Shown here: piece after piece, positions 7,550-14,454 of the stretch
Numbering within the stretch: the stretch's first letter is position 1
Layout: each line of letters opens with the position of its first letter
NCBI GenBank assembly: GCA_018382295.1
Contig: JAGZQF010000042.1
Location: forward strand, 1-21,764
Length of the DNA: 21,764 bases
Direction of reading: 5' to 3'
From: Collinsella sp.
GTDB lineage: Bacteria; Actinomycetota; Coriobacteriia; Coriobacteriales; Coriobacteriaceae
Notes under the pieces: generated by a model
Databases searched by the model: none
Seen by the model: only the letters and a program-made list of their open reading frames with translations
What the model was told of the DNA's origin: nothing
Position numbers and translations under genes: made by a program

Positions 7550-9439
7550 ATGAACGGAGTTTTGCTCATGGTTGTGGCCGCGGCGGTGCTCGCCTGCGGC
7601 TATCTGGGCTATGGCCGATGGCTGGCCAACAAGTGGGGCGTTGACAAAGAGGCCCTCACGCCGGCCAAGCGCATGAAGGACGGCAACAGCTTCTCGCCCG
7701 TCTCCGCCTTCACCGCGTTCTCGCACCAGTTCAGCTCGATCTGCGGTGCTGGCCCTGTCACGGGTACGATCGTCGCCATGGCCTTTGGCTGGCTGCCCGT
7801 CGTGCTCTGGGTCCTCGTCGGCGGCATCTTCTTTGGCGCCGTCCACGACTTTGGTGCCCTGTACGCTTCGATGAAGAACAACGGCAAGTCCCTGGCTCAG
7901 CTCATCGAGAAGTACATCGGCAAGACCGGTCGTCGCCTGTTCCTGCTGTTCTGCTGGCTGTTCTGCATCATCGTCATCGCCGCCTTCACCGACATGGTCT
8001 GCAAGACGTTCATGTTCACCCCGGCCGTTGACGCTTCTGGTGCTGCTACCGGTGCCATCGACTTCACCAAGTCCTATGCCGCCGGCTGCGCTGGTACCAT
8101 CTCCATCCTGTTCACCTTCGTCGCTATCGCCTTTGGTTGGGCCCAGAAGAAGTTCAACCTCACCGGCGCTGCCGAGTTCGTCACCGGCGTTATCCTCATG
8201 GTTCTCATGTTCGCCGTCGGTATGCAGTTCCCGGTCTACCTGGATAAGTTCCAGTGGTTCGCCGTCGTCATGGTCTACCTGGTCTTCGCTGGCGCTATGC
8301 CCATCCAGATGCTCAAGACCCCGCGTGACTACCTCACTTCCATCATGATGATCGTCATGATCGTCTGCGCTGTCCTCGGCATCGTCGTCCTGGGCGTCAA
8401 CGGTCAGGCCACTATCACCGCTCCGGTCTTCACCGGCTTCTCCACTGCCTCCGGCATGATGTTCCCGGTCCTGTTCGTCTCCGTCGCTTGCGGTGCTCTC
8501 TCCGGTTTCCACAGCCTCGTTTCTTCCGGCACCTCTTCTAAGCAGGTCGAGAAGGAGCAGGATGCCGTCAAGGTCGGTTACGGCGCCATGATCGTCGAGT
8601 CCTTCGTCGGCATCCTTGCCATCATCGTCGCCGGCATCATGTTCTCCGATATGAACACCGCCGGTACCGGCGCCCTCAACGCCGGTGTCGCTTCCACCCC
8701 GTTCCAGATCTTCGCCGCTGGCATCTCCCGCGGTATGCAGGCCTTCGGCGTTGACGGCACGCTCGCTACCGTCTTCATGACCATGAACGTCTCCGCTCTG
8801 GCCCTGACCTCGCTCGACGCCGTCGCTCGTATCGCCCGCACCTCGTTCTCCGAGTTCTTTGCCCAGACCAACGACGCCCTGGCCATCGAGTCCAAGGCCG
8901 GCTACATGAAAGTCCTCGGCAACCCCTGGTTTGCCACGGTCGTTACCCTGCTTCCCGGTCTCGCCCTCGCCTTTGGTGGCTATGCCAACATCTGGCCGCT
9001 CTTTGGTGCTTCTAACCAGCTGCTCGGCGGCATGACCATGATCACCCTCGCCGTGTTCTGCAAGTGCACCGGCCGCAAGGGTTGGATGCTTTACGTGCCC
9101 GTCGCCTTCCTGCTCTGCTGCACCTTCACCTCGCTGGTCCAGAGCGCCATGGGCTGCATGACCGCCGTCCAGGCCTACGGCTTCTTCGGTACCATCCCGG
9201 CTACCGCCACCACGGCCGCTGTCTCCGTCGCCGCTACCAAGGGCCTGCAGCTCGTCTTCGCCGTCCTGCTGATGGTCCTGGGCCTCATCGTTGCCGTCAA
9301 CTGCCTCAAGGAGTTCTTCGGCAAGGAGGCCGGTTCCATGCCCGACGAGGAGCCCGAGTGGTCCGATATGGGCAAGGCCGAGTACGGTCGCGCCGCTGCC
9401 GCTGAGGCTCCTGCCGACGCCGAGGCCGCCAAGGCCTAG
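7550..9439 (+). CDS. cstA: CstA-family carbon starvation / pyruvate or peptide transporter
   Basis: This 629-residue multi-span membrane protein has the CstA/BtsT family features. Its N-terminal helix (VLLMVVAAAVLACGYLGYGRW) is followed by the conserved SHQFSSICGAGPVTGTIVA, by FGWLPVVLWVLVGGIFFGAVHDF, and by repeated hydrophobic segments through about residue 590. The C-terminus is acidic and cytoplasmic (DEEPEWSDMGKAEYG). E. coli members take up pyruvate or peptides; the substrate here is not determined by sequence. AGAGGAGG (7535–7542), 7 nt before the ATG, is one of the best ribosome sites in the window. Codon use is strongly biased to C-ending codons (GTC, ATC, CTC, GCC), unlike the housekeeping genes upstream, which suggests high expression. 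The gene is monocistronic, bounded by the leader/terminator upstream and a terminator downstream. Confidence 0.92.
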   Translation: MNGVLLMVVAAAVLACGYLGYGRWLANKWGVDKEALTPAKRMKDGNSFSPVSAFTAFSHQFSSICGAGPVTGTIVAMAFGWLPVVLWVLVGGIFFGAVHDFGALYASMKNNGKSLAQLIEKYIGKTGRRLFLLFCWLFCIIVIAAFTDMVCKTFMFTPAVDASGAATGAIDFTKSYAAGCAGTISILFTFVAIAFGWAQKKFNLTGAAEFVTGVILMVLMFAVGMQFPVYLDKFQWFAVVMVYLVFAGAMPIQMLKTPRDYLTSIMMIVMIVCAVLGIVVLGVNGQATITAPVFTGFSTASGMMFPVLFVSVACGALSGFHSLVSSGTSSKQVEKEQDAVKVGYGAMIVESFVGILAIIVAGIMFSDMNTAGTGALNAGVASTPFQIFAAGISRGMQAFGVDGTLATVFMTMNVSALALTSLDAVARIARTSFSEFFAQTNDALAIESKAGYMKVLGNPWFATVVTLLPGLALAFGGYANIWPLFGASNQLLGGMTMITLAVFCKCTGRKGWMLYVPVAFLLCCTFTSLVQSAMGCMTAVQAYGFFGTIPATATTAAVSVAATKGLQLVFAVLLMVLGLIVAVNCLKEFFGKEAGSMPDEEPEWSDMGKAEYGRAAAAEAPADAEAAKA

Positions 9440-9478
9440 TCGGTCGGACGGGTTGAATCTCCCATCCATTTGACTCGG

Positions 9479-9517
9479 AAAGACCGGGTCCGCAATCAAG
9501 CGGACCCGGTCTTTTTT
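9479..9517 (+). terminator. Terminator after cstA
   Basis: A 15-bp perfect stem (AAAGACCGGGTCCGC with GCGGACCCGGTCTTT, loop AATCAA) is followed by more T (run 9512–9517). It closes the cstA transcript. Confidence 0.95.
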
Positions 9518-9558
9518 CTTGTGAGAACAGGTGATGCAAGGGCGTTCTCGCAGATGTT

Positions 9559-9588
9559 TTGCGTGGATAGGCTCGTGCGTTGTACCAT
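9559..9588 (+). promoter_or_regulatory. Possible promoter of the wHTH–Toprim gene
   Basis: TTGCGT (9559–9564) and TACCAT (9583–9588) are 18 bp apart and 35 bp before the preferred GTG start. The match to consensus is moderate. It lies just after the cstA terminator, so a promoter is needed somewhere in this 100-bp gap. Confidence 0.4.
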
Positions 9589-9622
9589 ATAGACGTATAT
9601 GTGTGCATATGAAAGGGGCCCC

Positions 9623-11806
9623 GTGGCCAAGACGGTATATTCCGATAACCAACAAAATGTCGATGCTCTGGCTAAGCGTCTGAGCGGACAAACGTCGCTT
9701 TCTGCCGAGCGGGCAAAGCTGGTTGCCTACGACCTGCTTTGCCGCAAGGCACTCAAGATCAAGTCGAGCGCGCTGGCGCAGATTTTCCGCTCCGTCGATA
9801 AGGAATGTGACACCAAGGCGATGCGCGATGAGCTTATCGCGGCAAATATCGTGACCAAGATCGAGGGTAGCGGCATTAACGGGCGCCCGGCGTTTTATAC
9901 CATCAATGCCGAGATCCGCGATGCCCAGGAGCAGCCTGCCGAGTCCGTCGAGGATTTTGTCGTCGAGGATTCCGTTGACGTGCCTGCTGTGGAAGAAGTT
10001 GCCCCGCGTGAGCATGTCGATACCGATGAGTTGCTCGATGAGAACGTCGTGCGCGCCTTTACGGCCAAGGCAGGACGCGGCGGTTTTGGCGGGGGTGGCA
10101 AGCGCGATGCGCAGCGCCGCGCCCAGCAGGAGCGCTTCCGTCGCGCCGTTGCTCAAAAGGGTGAGACGGATGCTGAGGCTGTTGAGACCGAGGTTGCTGT
10201 CGAGTCGCAGAAGCCCGCGAAGGAGCAAAAGCCCGTGGAGGCCCAAGAGCCCAAGCGTCGTCGCGGTGCTCACTTTAAGGCTGCAGCGCAGGATGCCGCG
10301 CGTGAGGTTGAAGAGTCTTCTGAGGTTGCAGACGATGTTGAGGAGTCTGCCAAGAGGGCTCCGGGTTCGTGTCGTCCCGGCCGCGGTTTTGCGGGACGCG
10401 CGTATCCTGTAAGGCGTCAGGAGAAGAGCGAGCCGGCTTCGACCACTCAGGGCGAGAAGGACGAGAAGGCCGTTGAGCCGGCGGCTCGCGAACAGAAGCC
10501 TGTTGAGCCGCAGCTTGAGGTTGATGCCGAGGCCAAGGGCCAGCAGCCTACTGATGAGCAGACGGAGCGGGGCGCGTCGAGCAAGCCTCGCCGCCGTCGC
10601 CATCGTGGGGGCCGCAGTTCCCATGCCGAGACTGCGGCCGAGAAGACCACGCCGCAGGACGAAGATGCGAAGGCCGAGGTTTCTTCGGGGCAGCCTAAGC
10701 GCCAGCCGGCGAAGGAGAGCAAGTCCGATCGTCCGCAGAAGCAGACGTCTATGCCGAAGCGCGAGCGCAATCCCCAAGGCGATTCTAAGCGCAAGTCTCA
10801 GAAGAAGCCGGAGTCTGCCGCAGCAGATACTGCTGCCCAGCAGCCCAAGTCGGCCGTTCACGGCGAGGTCTCGGCGTTTGCCCTTGCCCGCGTTTTAGGC
10901 AGGCAGCTGCTCAAAGTTGTCCCTACGCCCATGGCGCTCTCTAAGATCAAGGAGCAGCAGACACAGATCGTAAAGGTCGAGGGCAAGGACGGCAAAAAGG
11001 CTCCGCAGCGCACTCAGCACAACGAGATGTCCAACCGCAAGATTGCCGAGGAGATTGCGATCATCCAGGCTTGGATTGAGCAGAATCGCGGTGCCGACAC
11101 GCCGGTCGCTTCGCGTCGCCAGCGCGCCTACCAGATTTTTAACGATGAGAAGGCCTTTGACGGCAAGCACGGCGAGCGCCTGATCAGGCGTATGACCGAA
11201 AAGGGCATCAGTATGCAGGCGATTAAGGTCGCCCCCAATCGCCCCGTGCACTTTACGGGTTTCTTTACGCTGGGCGCCGACAAGCCGTTCATTATGGTCG
11301 AGAACCTGGACACCTACGACGAGATCGTCAAGCTGCTGCGTGGCCGCAAGCACGCCAAGCTCTTTGGCATCAAGGTGGGCGGCGTGATTTTTGGCGGCGG
11401 ATGCAAGGCGAGCGTCTCGCATGCCCTGGACGATTATCTGGCCGAGATTGGCTATCGCTTTAACTACGTCTACTACGTAGGCGATATCGATCGCGAGGGC
11501 GCGCGCATCGTCGAGCAGACTCGCAATGCCAACGTGGTTGAGATTCGCCTGCATGCCGGCATGTACCGCGCCATGCTCGCCGAGCATAAGCGTCGCGTGA
11601 AGGCCGGCGGCGAGTGCGAGCCCGCGGCTGCCAACCAGGGTGTGCCGCAGAACCTGGCAGCGACGATCAAAGATCTGCCCATGGTTACGCGCGTGCAGTT
11701 CCGCAACGTGCTGCGCGAGGGCGGACGAATTCCGCAGGAGATTCTGATGACCGCCGACTATCGGGATGGCGACTCGGGAAGCTTCGACCGCATGCTCAAC
11801 AACTAG
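9623..11806 (+). CDS. Large protein: winged-helix-like N-terminus, charged disordered middle, Toprim-like C-terminus
   Basis: I do not recognise this as a named gene. GTG at 9623 is preferred because AAAGGGG (9612–9618) precedes it; an ATG at 9599 lacks a ribosome site. The product has 727 residues. Residues about 8–95 are helical and end in NGRPAFYTI, like a winged-helix fold. Residues about 100–410 are low-complexity (E, K, A, P, Q, R) with a basic cluster, KPRRRRHRGGR, and a repeated EQKPVE motif, suggesting a disordered nucleic-acid-binding linker. Residues about 550–660 carry MVENLDTYDEIV and, after a beta/alpha stretch, YVGDIDREGARIV. The Glu560 and Asp621/Asp623 arrangement is that of Toprim domains, resembling JetD-type (DUF2220/DUF2399) and Spo11/TopoVI-A proteins. 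No JetABC partners are nearby. Function is unknown; a DNA or RNA transaction is the best guess. Confidence 0.75.
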   Translation: MAKTVYSDNQQNVDALAKRLSGQTSLSAERAKLVAYDLLCRKALKIKSSALAQIFRSVDKECDTKAMRDELIAANIVTKIEGSGINGRPAFYTINAEIRDAQEQPAESVEDFVVEDSVDVPAVEEVAPREHVDTDELLDENVVRAFTAKAGRGGFGGGGKRDAQRRAQQERFRRAVAQKGETDAEAVETEVAVESQKPAKEQKPVEAQEPKRRRGAHFKAAAQDAAREVEESSEVADDVEESAKRAPGSCRPGRGFAGRAYPVRRQEKSEPASTTQGEKDEKAVEPAAREQKPVEPQLEVDAEAKGQQPTDEQTERGASSKPRRRRHRGGRSSHAETAAEKTTPQDEDAKAEVSSGQPKRQPAKESKSDRPQKQTSMPKRERNPQGDSKRKSQKKPESAAADTAAQQPKSAVHGEVSAFALARVLGRQLLKVVPTPMALSKIKEQQTQIVKVEGKDGKKAPQRTQHNEMSNRKIAEEIAIIQAWIEQNRGADTPVASRRQRAYQIFNDEKAFDGKHGERLIRRMTEKGISMQAIKVAPNRPVHFTGFFTLGADKPFIMVENLDTYDEIVKLLRGRKHAKLFGIKVGGVIFGGGCKASVSHALDDYLAEIGYRFNYVYYVGDIDREGARIVEQTRNANVVEIRLHAGMYRAMLAEHKRRVKAGGECEPAAANQGVPQNLAATIKDLPMVTRVQFRNVLREGGRIPQEILMTADYRDGDSGSFDRMLNN

Positions 11807-11814
11807 GGCGTTCG

Positions 11815-11949
11815 GCCCCGGGAGAGCGGGGACACCGGCTTAGGTTTCCTGCTCTACAGTCCTGCTCACGACGGAGGCCACATTAAGTGGCCTCCTGTTC
11901 GTGCGGAACTCGCGATAAACCTAAGCCGGTGTCCCCGCTCTCCCGGGGC
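11815..11949 (+). repeat. Long palindromic intergenic element, copy 2 (perfect 33-bp arms)
   Basis: The element begins 8 nt after the preceding stop. Its outer arms (11815–11847 and 11917–11949) are perfect reverse complements over 33 bp, starting GCCCCGGGAGAGCGGGG. The 69-nt interior holds a second perfect hairpin, GGAGGCCAC / GTGGCCTCC with loop ATTAA (11873–11895), which may be extended by CACGA (11867–11871) with TCGTG (11899–11903). The core matches copy 1 at 7065–7143 in the same orientation. Relative to copy 1, the pair 11874/11894 is G–C instead of A–T, a compensatory change that supports selection on the hairpin or its RNA. It lies between convergent units (plus-strand gene, minus-strand tRNA), so it could stop transcription from both sides. 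Confidence 0.9.
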
Positions 11950-12097
11950 TTGTGGTTACTTGGTTGTTGCATGCGGCTCGCTTTTCGGAACTGGGCTGAT
12001 ATTTCTTGATGTAAGGCGCTCTTGGTCCTAATGGGCTTGGGGCGCCTGTCTTTTGAAGGTAGATTATCCCGTGCTGGACGAGAAGTTGTGTTGCCTT

Positions 12098-12124
12098 GCG
12101 GGTTCGAATCCCTTCGCTTGCCCA
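12098..12124 (+). pseudogene. tRNA T-arm and 3' end remnant
   Basis: GGGTTCGAATCCC (12100–12112) is a canonical tRNA T-arm core, followed 8 nt later by CCCA. No matching 5' acceptor strand, D-arm or anticodon arm is visible upstream, and the outer T-stem pairs are mismatched. It looks like a leftover tRNA 3' fragment beside the intact tRNA-Gln. The stretch between the palindromic element and this remnant (11950–12097) holds nothing else I can identify. Confidence 0.4.
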
Positions 12125-12162
12125 CAAGAAAGCGCCCCGGGCTGATGAAAGCCCGGGGCGCT
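12124..12162 (-). terminator. Terminator of the tRNA-Gln transcript
   Basis: A perfect 12-bp stem (AGCGCCCCGGGC, 12131–12142, with GCCCGGGGCGCT, 12151–12162; 8-nt loop) reads into TTTCTTG on the minus strand. It begins 9 nt beyond the encoded CCA of tRNA-Gln, as expected for its terminator. Confidence 0.85.
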
Positions 12163-12171
12163 CAGTTACCT

Positions 12172-12246
12172 TGGCTGGGACGGAGGGATTCGAACCCCCA
12201 ACAGCCGGCACCAAAAACCGGAGTTCTACCGTTGAACTACGTCCCA
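12172..12246 (-). tRNA. tRNA-Gln (anticodon UUG)
   Basis: Read on the minus strand, this folds as a complete cloverleaf. The acceptor is TGGGACG with CGTCCCA (7 perfect pairs), and the D-stem is GTTC/GAAC with GG in the loop. The anticodon stem is CCGGT/GCCGG with loop TTTTGGT, giving anticodon TTG, which reads CAA (Gln). The T-arm is GGGGG TTCGAAT CCCTC, with one wobble pair. The discriminator is G and CCA is encoded (12172–12174). It lies 25 nt after the stop of the minus-strand gene upstream and has no clear promoter of its own, so it may be processed from that transcript. Confidence 0.96.
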
Positions 12247-12271
12247 ATGTGTGGTGTTGCCCAAAAGCAAC

Positions 12272-13177
12272 CTAATCTGCGAGGGCATCGCAAACGCCAT
12301 CAAGCAGGCGTACCGCGAGCGTCTGGGCGTCGCTGGCAGTGAAGGTGCCGTTGTAGCGCGTCATGCCGGTGAGCTCAATGCGAATGCGAGCCGGCTTCTG
12401 CTGCGCGGCGACATTAGCAGTGCGGATGCGCTGGGCCAGGTTGTGGCACTCGGCGAGAGCAATCGTGGCGCGCGGTGCGGCGTCGGCGGGCAGCTCGTCG
12501 CTTGCGATCTCGAGCACCAAGTCAACGTCGGTTGGGACCTCGGAGTCGCAGAGCATCATGCCGCTGTTGTCGGTCGTTGCCGTGGCGATATTCCACATGC
12601 GCGACGCAACGCTGCGTGCGATGGGGTCCTCGCCGATAACGGCAATCTGGAAGCGCTCGAGCACGTTGGCGGCGCGAGCAAAACCGATGCGGGACTCGGC
12701 TTCGGTGACCGAGGGCTTGCCCTCCCACACATGGTGCAGGCGGTTGATGTAGGCGTAGGTGTCCTGGAAGGCCATGCCGTCGGCAAACAGGCCAACATTT
12801 TCCTGGAACTGCTGCAGGGCGGCCTCGGTATGCGGACCAAAGTAGCCGTCGTCTTCGCCACAGGCAAAGCCCAAAACGTTGAGAGCGCGCTGCAGGGCCT
12901 GCACATCGGCGCCATGGAAATTGGGCATGCGCAGATAGAGAGTGCGGTCGCCCAGCTTATACGAAGCGTCTACAAGGGCGCTCCAGCAGGGGATATCGAC
13001 GGCATGACCGGCAGCAAGGCCGCTGTCGAGCCTGAAGGTGCTGACGGCCTGCTCAGTGGTGGCTCCAAAGTACTTGTCGGTGACTTCGGCGGCATCAATC
13101 GTGTAGCCGAGCTGCAGGAGACGAGACTGCACGTCCTCGACGGCTGCTCCTTGCATGCCCGTTGTAATAGGTTCCAT
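12272..13177 (-). CDS. Cytoplasmic protein with two peptidoglycan-binding repeats
   Basis: The 301-residue product has two PG_binding_1-type repeats. The first (about residues 10–72) contains VQSRLLQLGYTID…DKYFGATTEQAVSTFR; the second (about 88–147) contains VQALQRALNVLGFACG…DGYFGPHTEAALQQFQ. No signal peptide or membrane segment is visible. Residues about 165–301 form an alpha/beta-looking domain that faintly recalls an N-acetylmuramoyl-L-alanine amidase but shows no zinc-ligand His/Glu set. This layout resembles CwlM of mycobacteria, a cytoplasmic non-catalytic regulator of peptidoglycan synthesis; that comparison is an inference. AAAGGGG (13185–13191, minus strand) supports the ATG at 13177. 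The 138-bp gap behind it should hold its promoter, but none stands out. It ends 25 nt before tRNA-Gln. Confidence 0.75.
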   Translation of the reverse strand: MEPITTGMQGAAVEDVQSRLLQLGYTIDAAEVTDKYFGATTEQAVSTFRLDSGLAAGHAVDIPCWSALVDASYKLGDRTLYLRMPNFHGADVQALQRALNVLGFACGEDDGYFGPHTEAALQQFQENVGLFADGMAFQDTYAYINRLHHVWEGKPSVTEAESRIGFARAANVLERFQIAVIGEDPIARSVASRMWNIATATTDNSGMMLCDSEVPTDVDLVLEIASDELPADAAPRATIALAECHNLAQRIRTANVAAQQKPARIRIELTGMTRYNGTFTASDAQTLAVRLLDGVCDALAD

Positions 13178-13315
13178 GAACGAACCCCTTTCGGCGTACC
13201 ATTCGTACTATTTGAGCGTCTGTCGGATAGACAACGCAAAGGGATGCATAAACATGCACTCAACAGTGTAGCAAGTTGTGCCTAAATACGCTGCTGACAG
13301 GTTTTATAACCCCCG

Positions 13316-14380
13316 TTAGTTAAGGCGCTCCACAAAGAAATCTGCCATGGAGAGGAACAGCTCGCGTGCGTGCGGATCAAGCTCAACGTTCTCGATGGCC
13401 GCTTTGGCCTTAGCGGTCAGGTCGAGCGCGTAAGTGTGGGCGTAATCGATGGAGCCGGTCTCCTGGAAGATCTCCACGGCGCGTGCGAGCTGCGCGGGAT
13501 CATCGGTGCCCGAGGAAAGAATCGCCTCGACCTCGTCGTGGTGGCGCTCATCAGAGAGGGCGTGTACGGCGACAAGCGTGCGCTTGCCCTCGGTGATGTC
13601 GGTGCGGAAGTCCTTGTTGGCGGCTTCCTTAGTGCCGACAAGGTTGAGCAGGTCGTCCTGAATCTGAAAGGCAAGGCCCGTATGCAGGCCAAAGGCGCGC
13701 AGCGCTTCGATTTGCTCATCGCTGCCGCCGCCGATAATGGCTCCGGCGGCAAGCGGCGTGGCTCCGCTGTAAAACGCGGTCTTGTGCGTCGCCATGTCCA
13801 GGTAGTCATCAACCGAGATATCAAAGCGCCCGTCACGGACCCAACCCAGGTCGAGCGCTTGACCCTCGATGGTGCGGACGATCATCTCGGTAAGCTCGTG
13901 GAGCACACGCAGCTTCACGTCGGACTCCAGCGTGGGGTCGTCGAGAACCGTCTTGGTGACCATGGTGAGCGCCAGGTCGCCACAATTGATGGCAAGGCCC
14001 GTGCCCTCGGTAAGGTGCATACAGGGCTTGCCTCGACGAAGCTGTCCGTTGTCGGCGATGTCGTCGTGGATCAGTGCGCCCGACTGGAAATGCTCGATAG
14101 CTGCCGCGGCGCTGCGGGCGCTCTCAAAGCTACCGCCCACTGCGGTTGCGGCGAGCATACAGATAAGCGGGCGGTGGCGCTTGCCGGCGTTGGCCGTAAA
14201 AGCCGAGAGCGGCGCGTACAGGTAGCGCTCGATATCGGCAGAGGTCGCCTGTCCGTCAAAGAACGTGGCCAGATAGTCGTTAATCTGGTCAAAGTGCTGG
14301 GCTAAAAAGCTAGTAAACGGACTGGACACGGGTTCTCGCATTCTTTCTTGGGTTACATCGTTGCGGTGTGCAGATACCAT
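13316..14380 (-). CDS. Polyprenyl diphosphate synthase
   Basis: It is predicted to extend allylic diphosphates with isopentenyl diphosphate to make a polyprenyl diphosphate, for example a quinone side chain. GKRHRP (66–71) binds substrate diphosphate. The first aspartate-rich motif is DDIAD (106–110) in GALIHDDIAD, and the second is QDDLLN (241–246), where the usual last Asp is Asn. The small residues Gly101 and Ala102 before the first motif favour a longer chain than C15/C20; exact chain length cannot be read from sequence. Numbering assumes the ATG at 14380, which has no ribosome site. The ATG at 14341 (residue 14) also lacks a well-spaced one, so the start is uncertain by up to about 20 codons. 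Length (354 or about 340) is normal. Confidence 0.9.
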   Translation of the reverse strand: MVSAHRNDVTQERMREPVSSPFTSFLAQHFDQINDYLATFFDGQATSADIERYLYAPLSAFTANAGKRHRPLICMLAATAVGGSFESARSAAAAIEHFQSGALIHDDIADNGQLRRGKPCMHLTEGTGLAINCGDLALTMVTKTVLDDPTLESDVKLRVLHELTEMIVRTIEGQALDLGWVRDGRFDISVDDYLDMATHKTAFYSGATPLAAGAIIGGGSDEQIEALRAFGLHTGLAFQIQDDLLNLVGTKEAANKDFRTDITEGKRTLVAVHALSDERHHDEVEAILSSGTDDPAQLARAVEIFQETGSIDYAHTYALDLTAKAKAAIENVELDPHARELFLSMADFFVERLN

Positions 14381-14454
14381 ATTGCCACATTGGAGTTGCC
14401 GGCGCGTCTGTTTTGGCGATTTGGAGAAACGGGACGCGTGCGCGTGCCGGCTGC

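Noticed and set aside
7515..7550. A 11-residue frame (MSGKFFLEEEM) ending on the cstA start codon
   Set aside because: It has no ribosome site; its Glu codons are simply the Shine–Dalgarno of cstA. It is probably chance.
7391..10861. 1156-codon open frame on the minus strand
   Set aside because: It runs antisense across cstA and most of the Toprim gene, both of which have clear family or compositional support and ribosome sites. Its leucine/arginine-rich then Asp/Gly/Glu-rich translation is what the biased codons of those genes give in reverse.
11815..11949. A known riboswitch class
   Set aside because: The element follows a stop codon and faces a convergent tRNA, with no downstream gene to regulate, and no known riboswitch core was recognised.
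12020..12124. A second complete tRNA on the plus strand
   Set aside because: Only the T-arm and CCCA are recognisable; no acceptor partner, D-arm or anticodon arm could be fitted, so it was called a remnant.
11883..12342. Several short frames with translations such as RRDSNPQ and GSNPSVP
   Set aside because: These are typical spurious translations over tRNA T-arms, here tRNA-Gln and the T-arm remnant.
12251..13285. Plus-strand frame antisense to the peptidoglycan-binding gene, with similar frames at 13370–14305, 14368–15522 and 15904–16977
   Set aside because: They oppose genes with recognisable domains and have no ribosome sites or family features.
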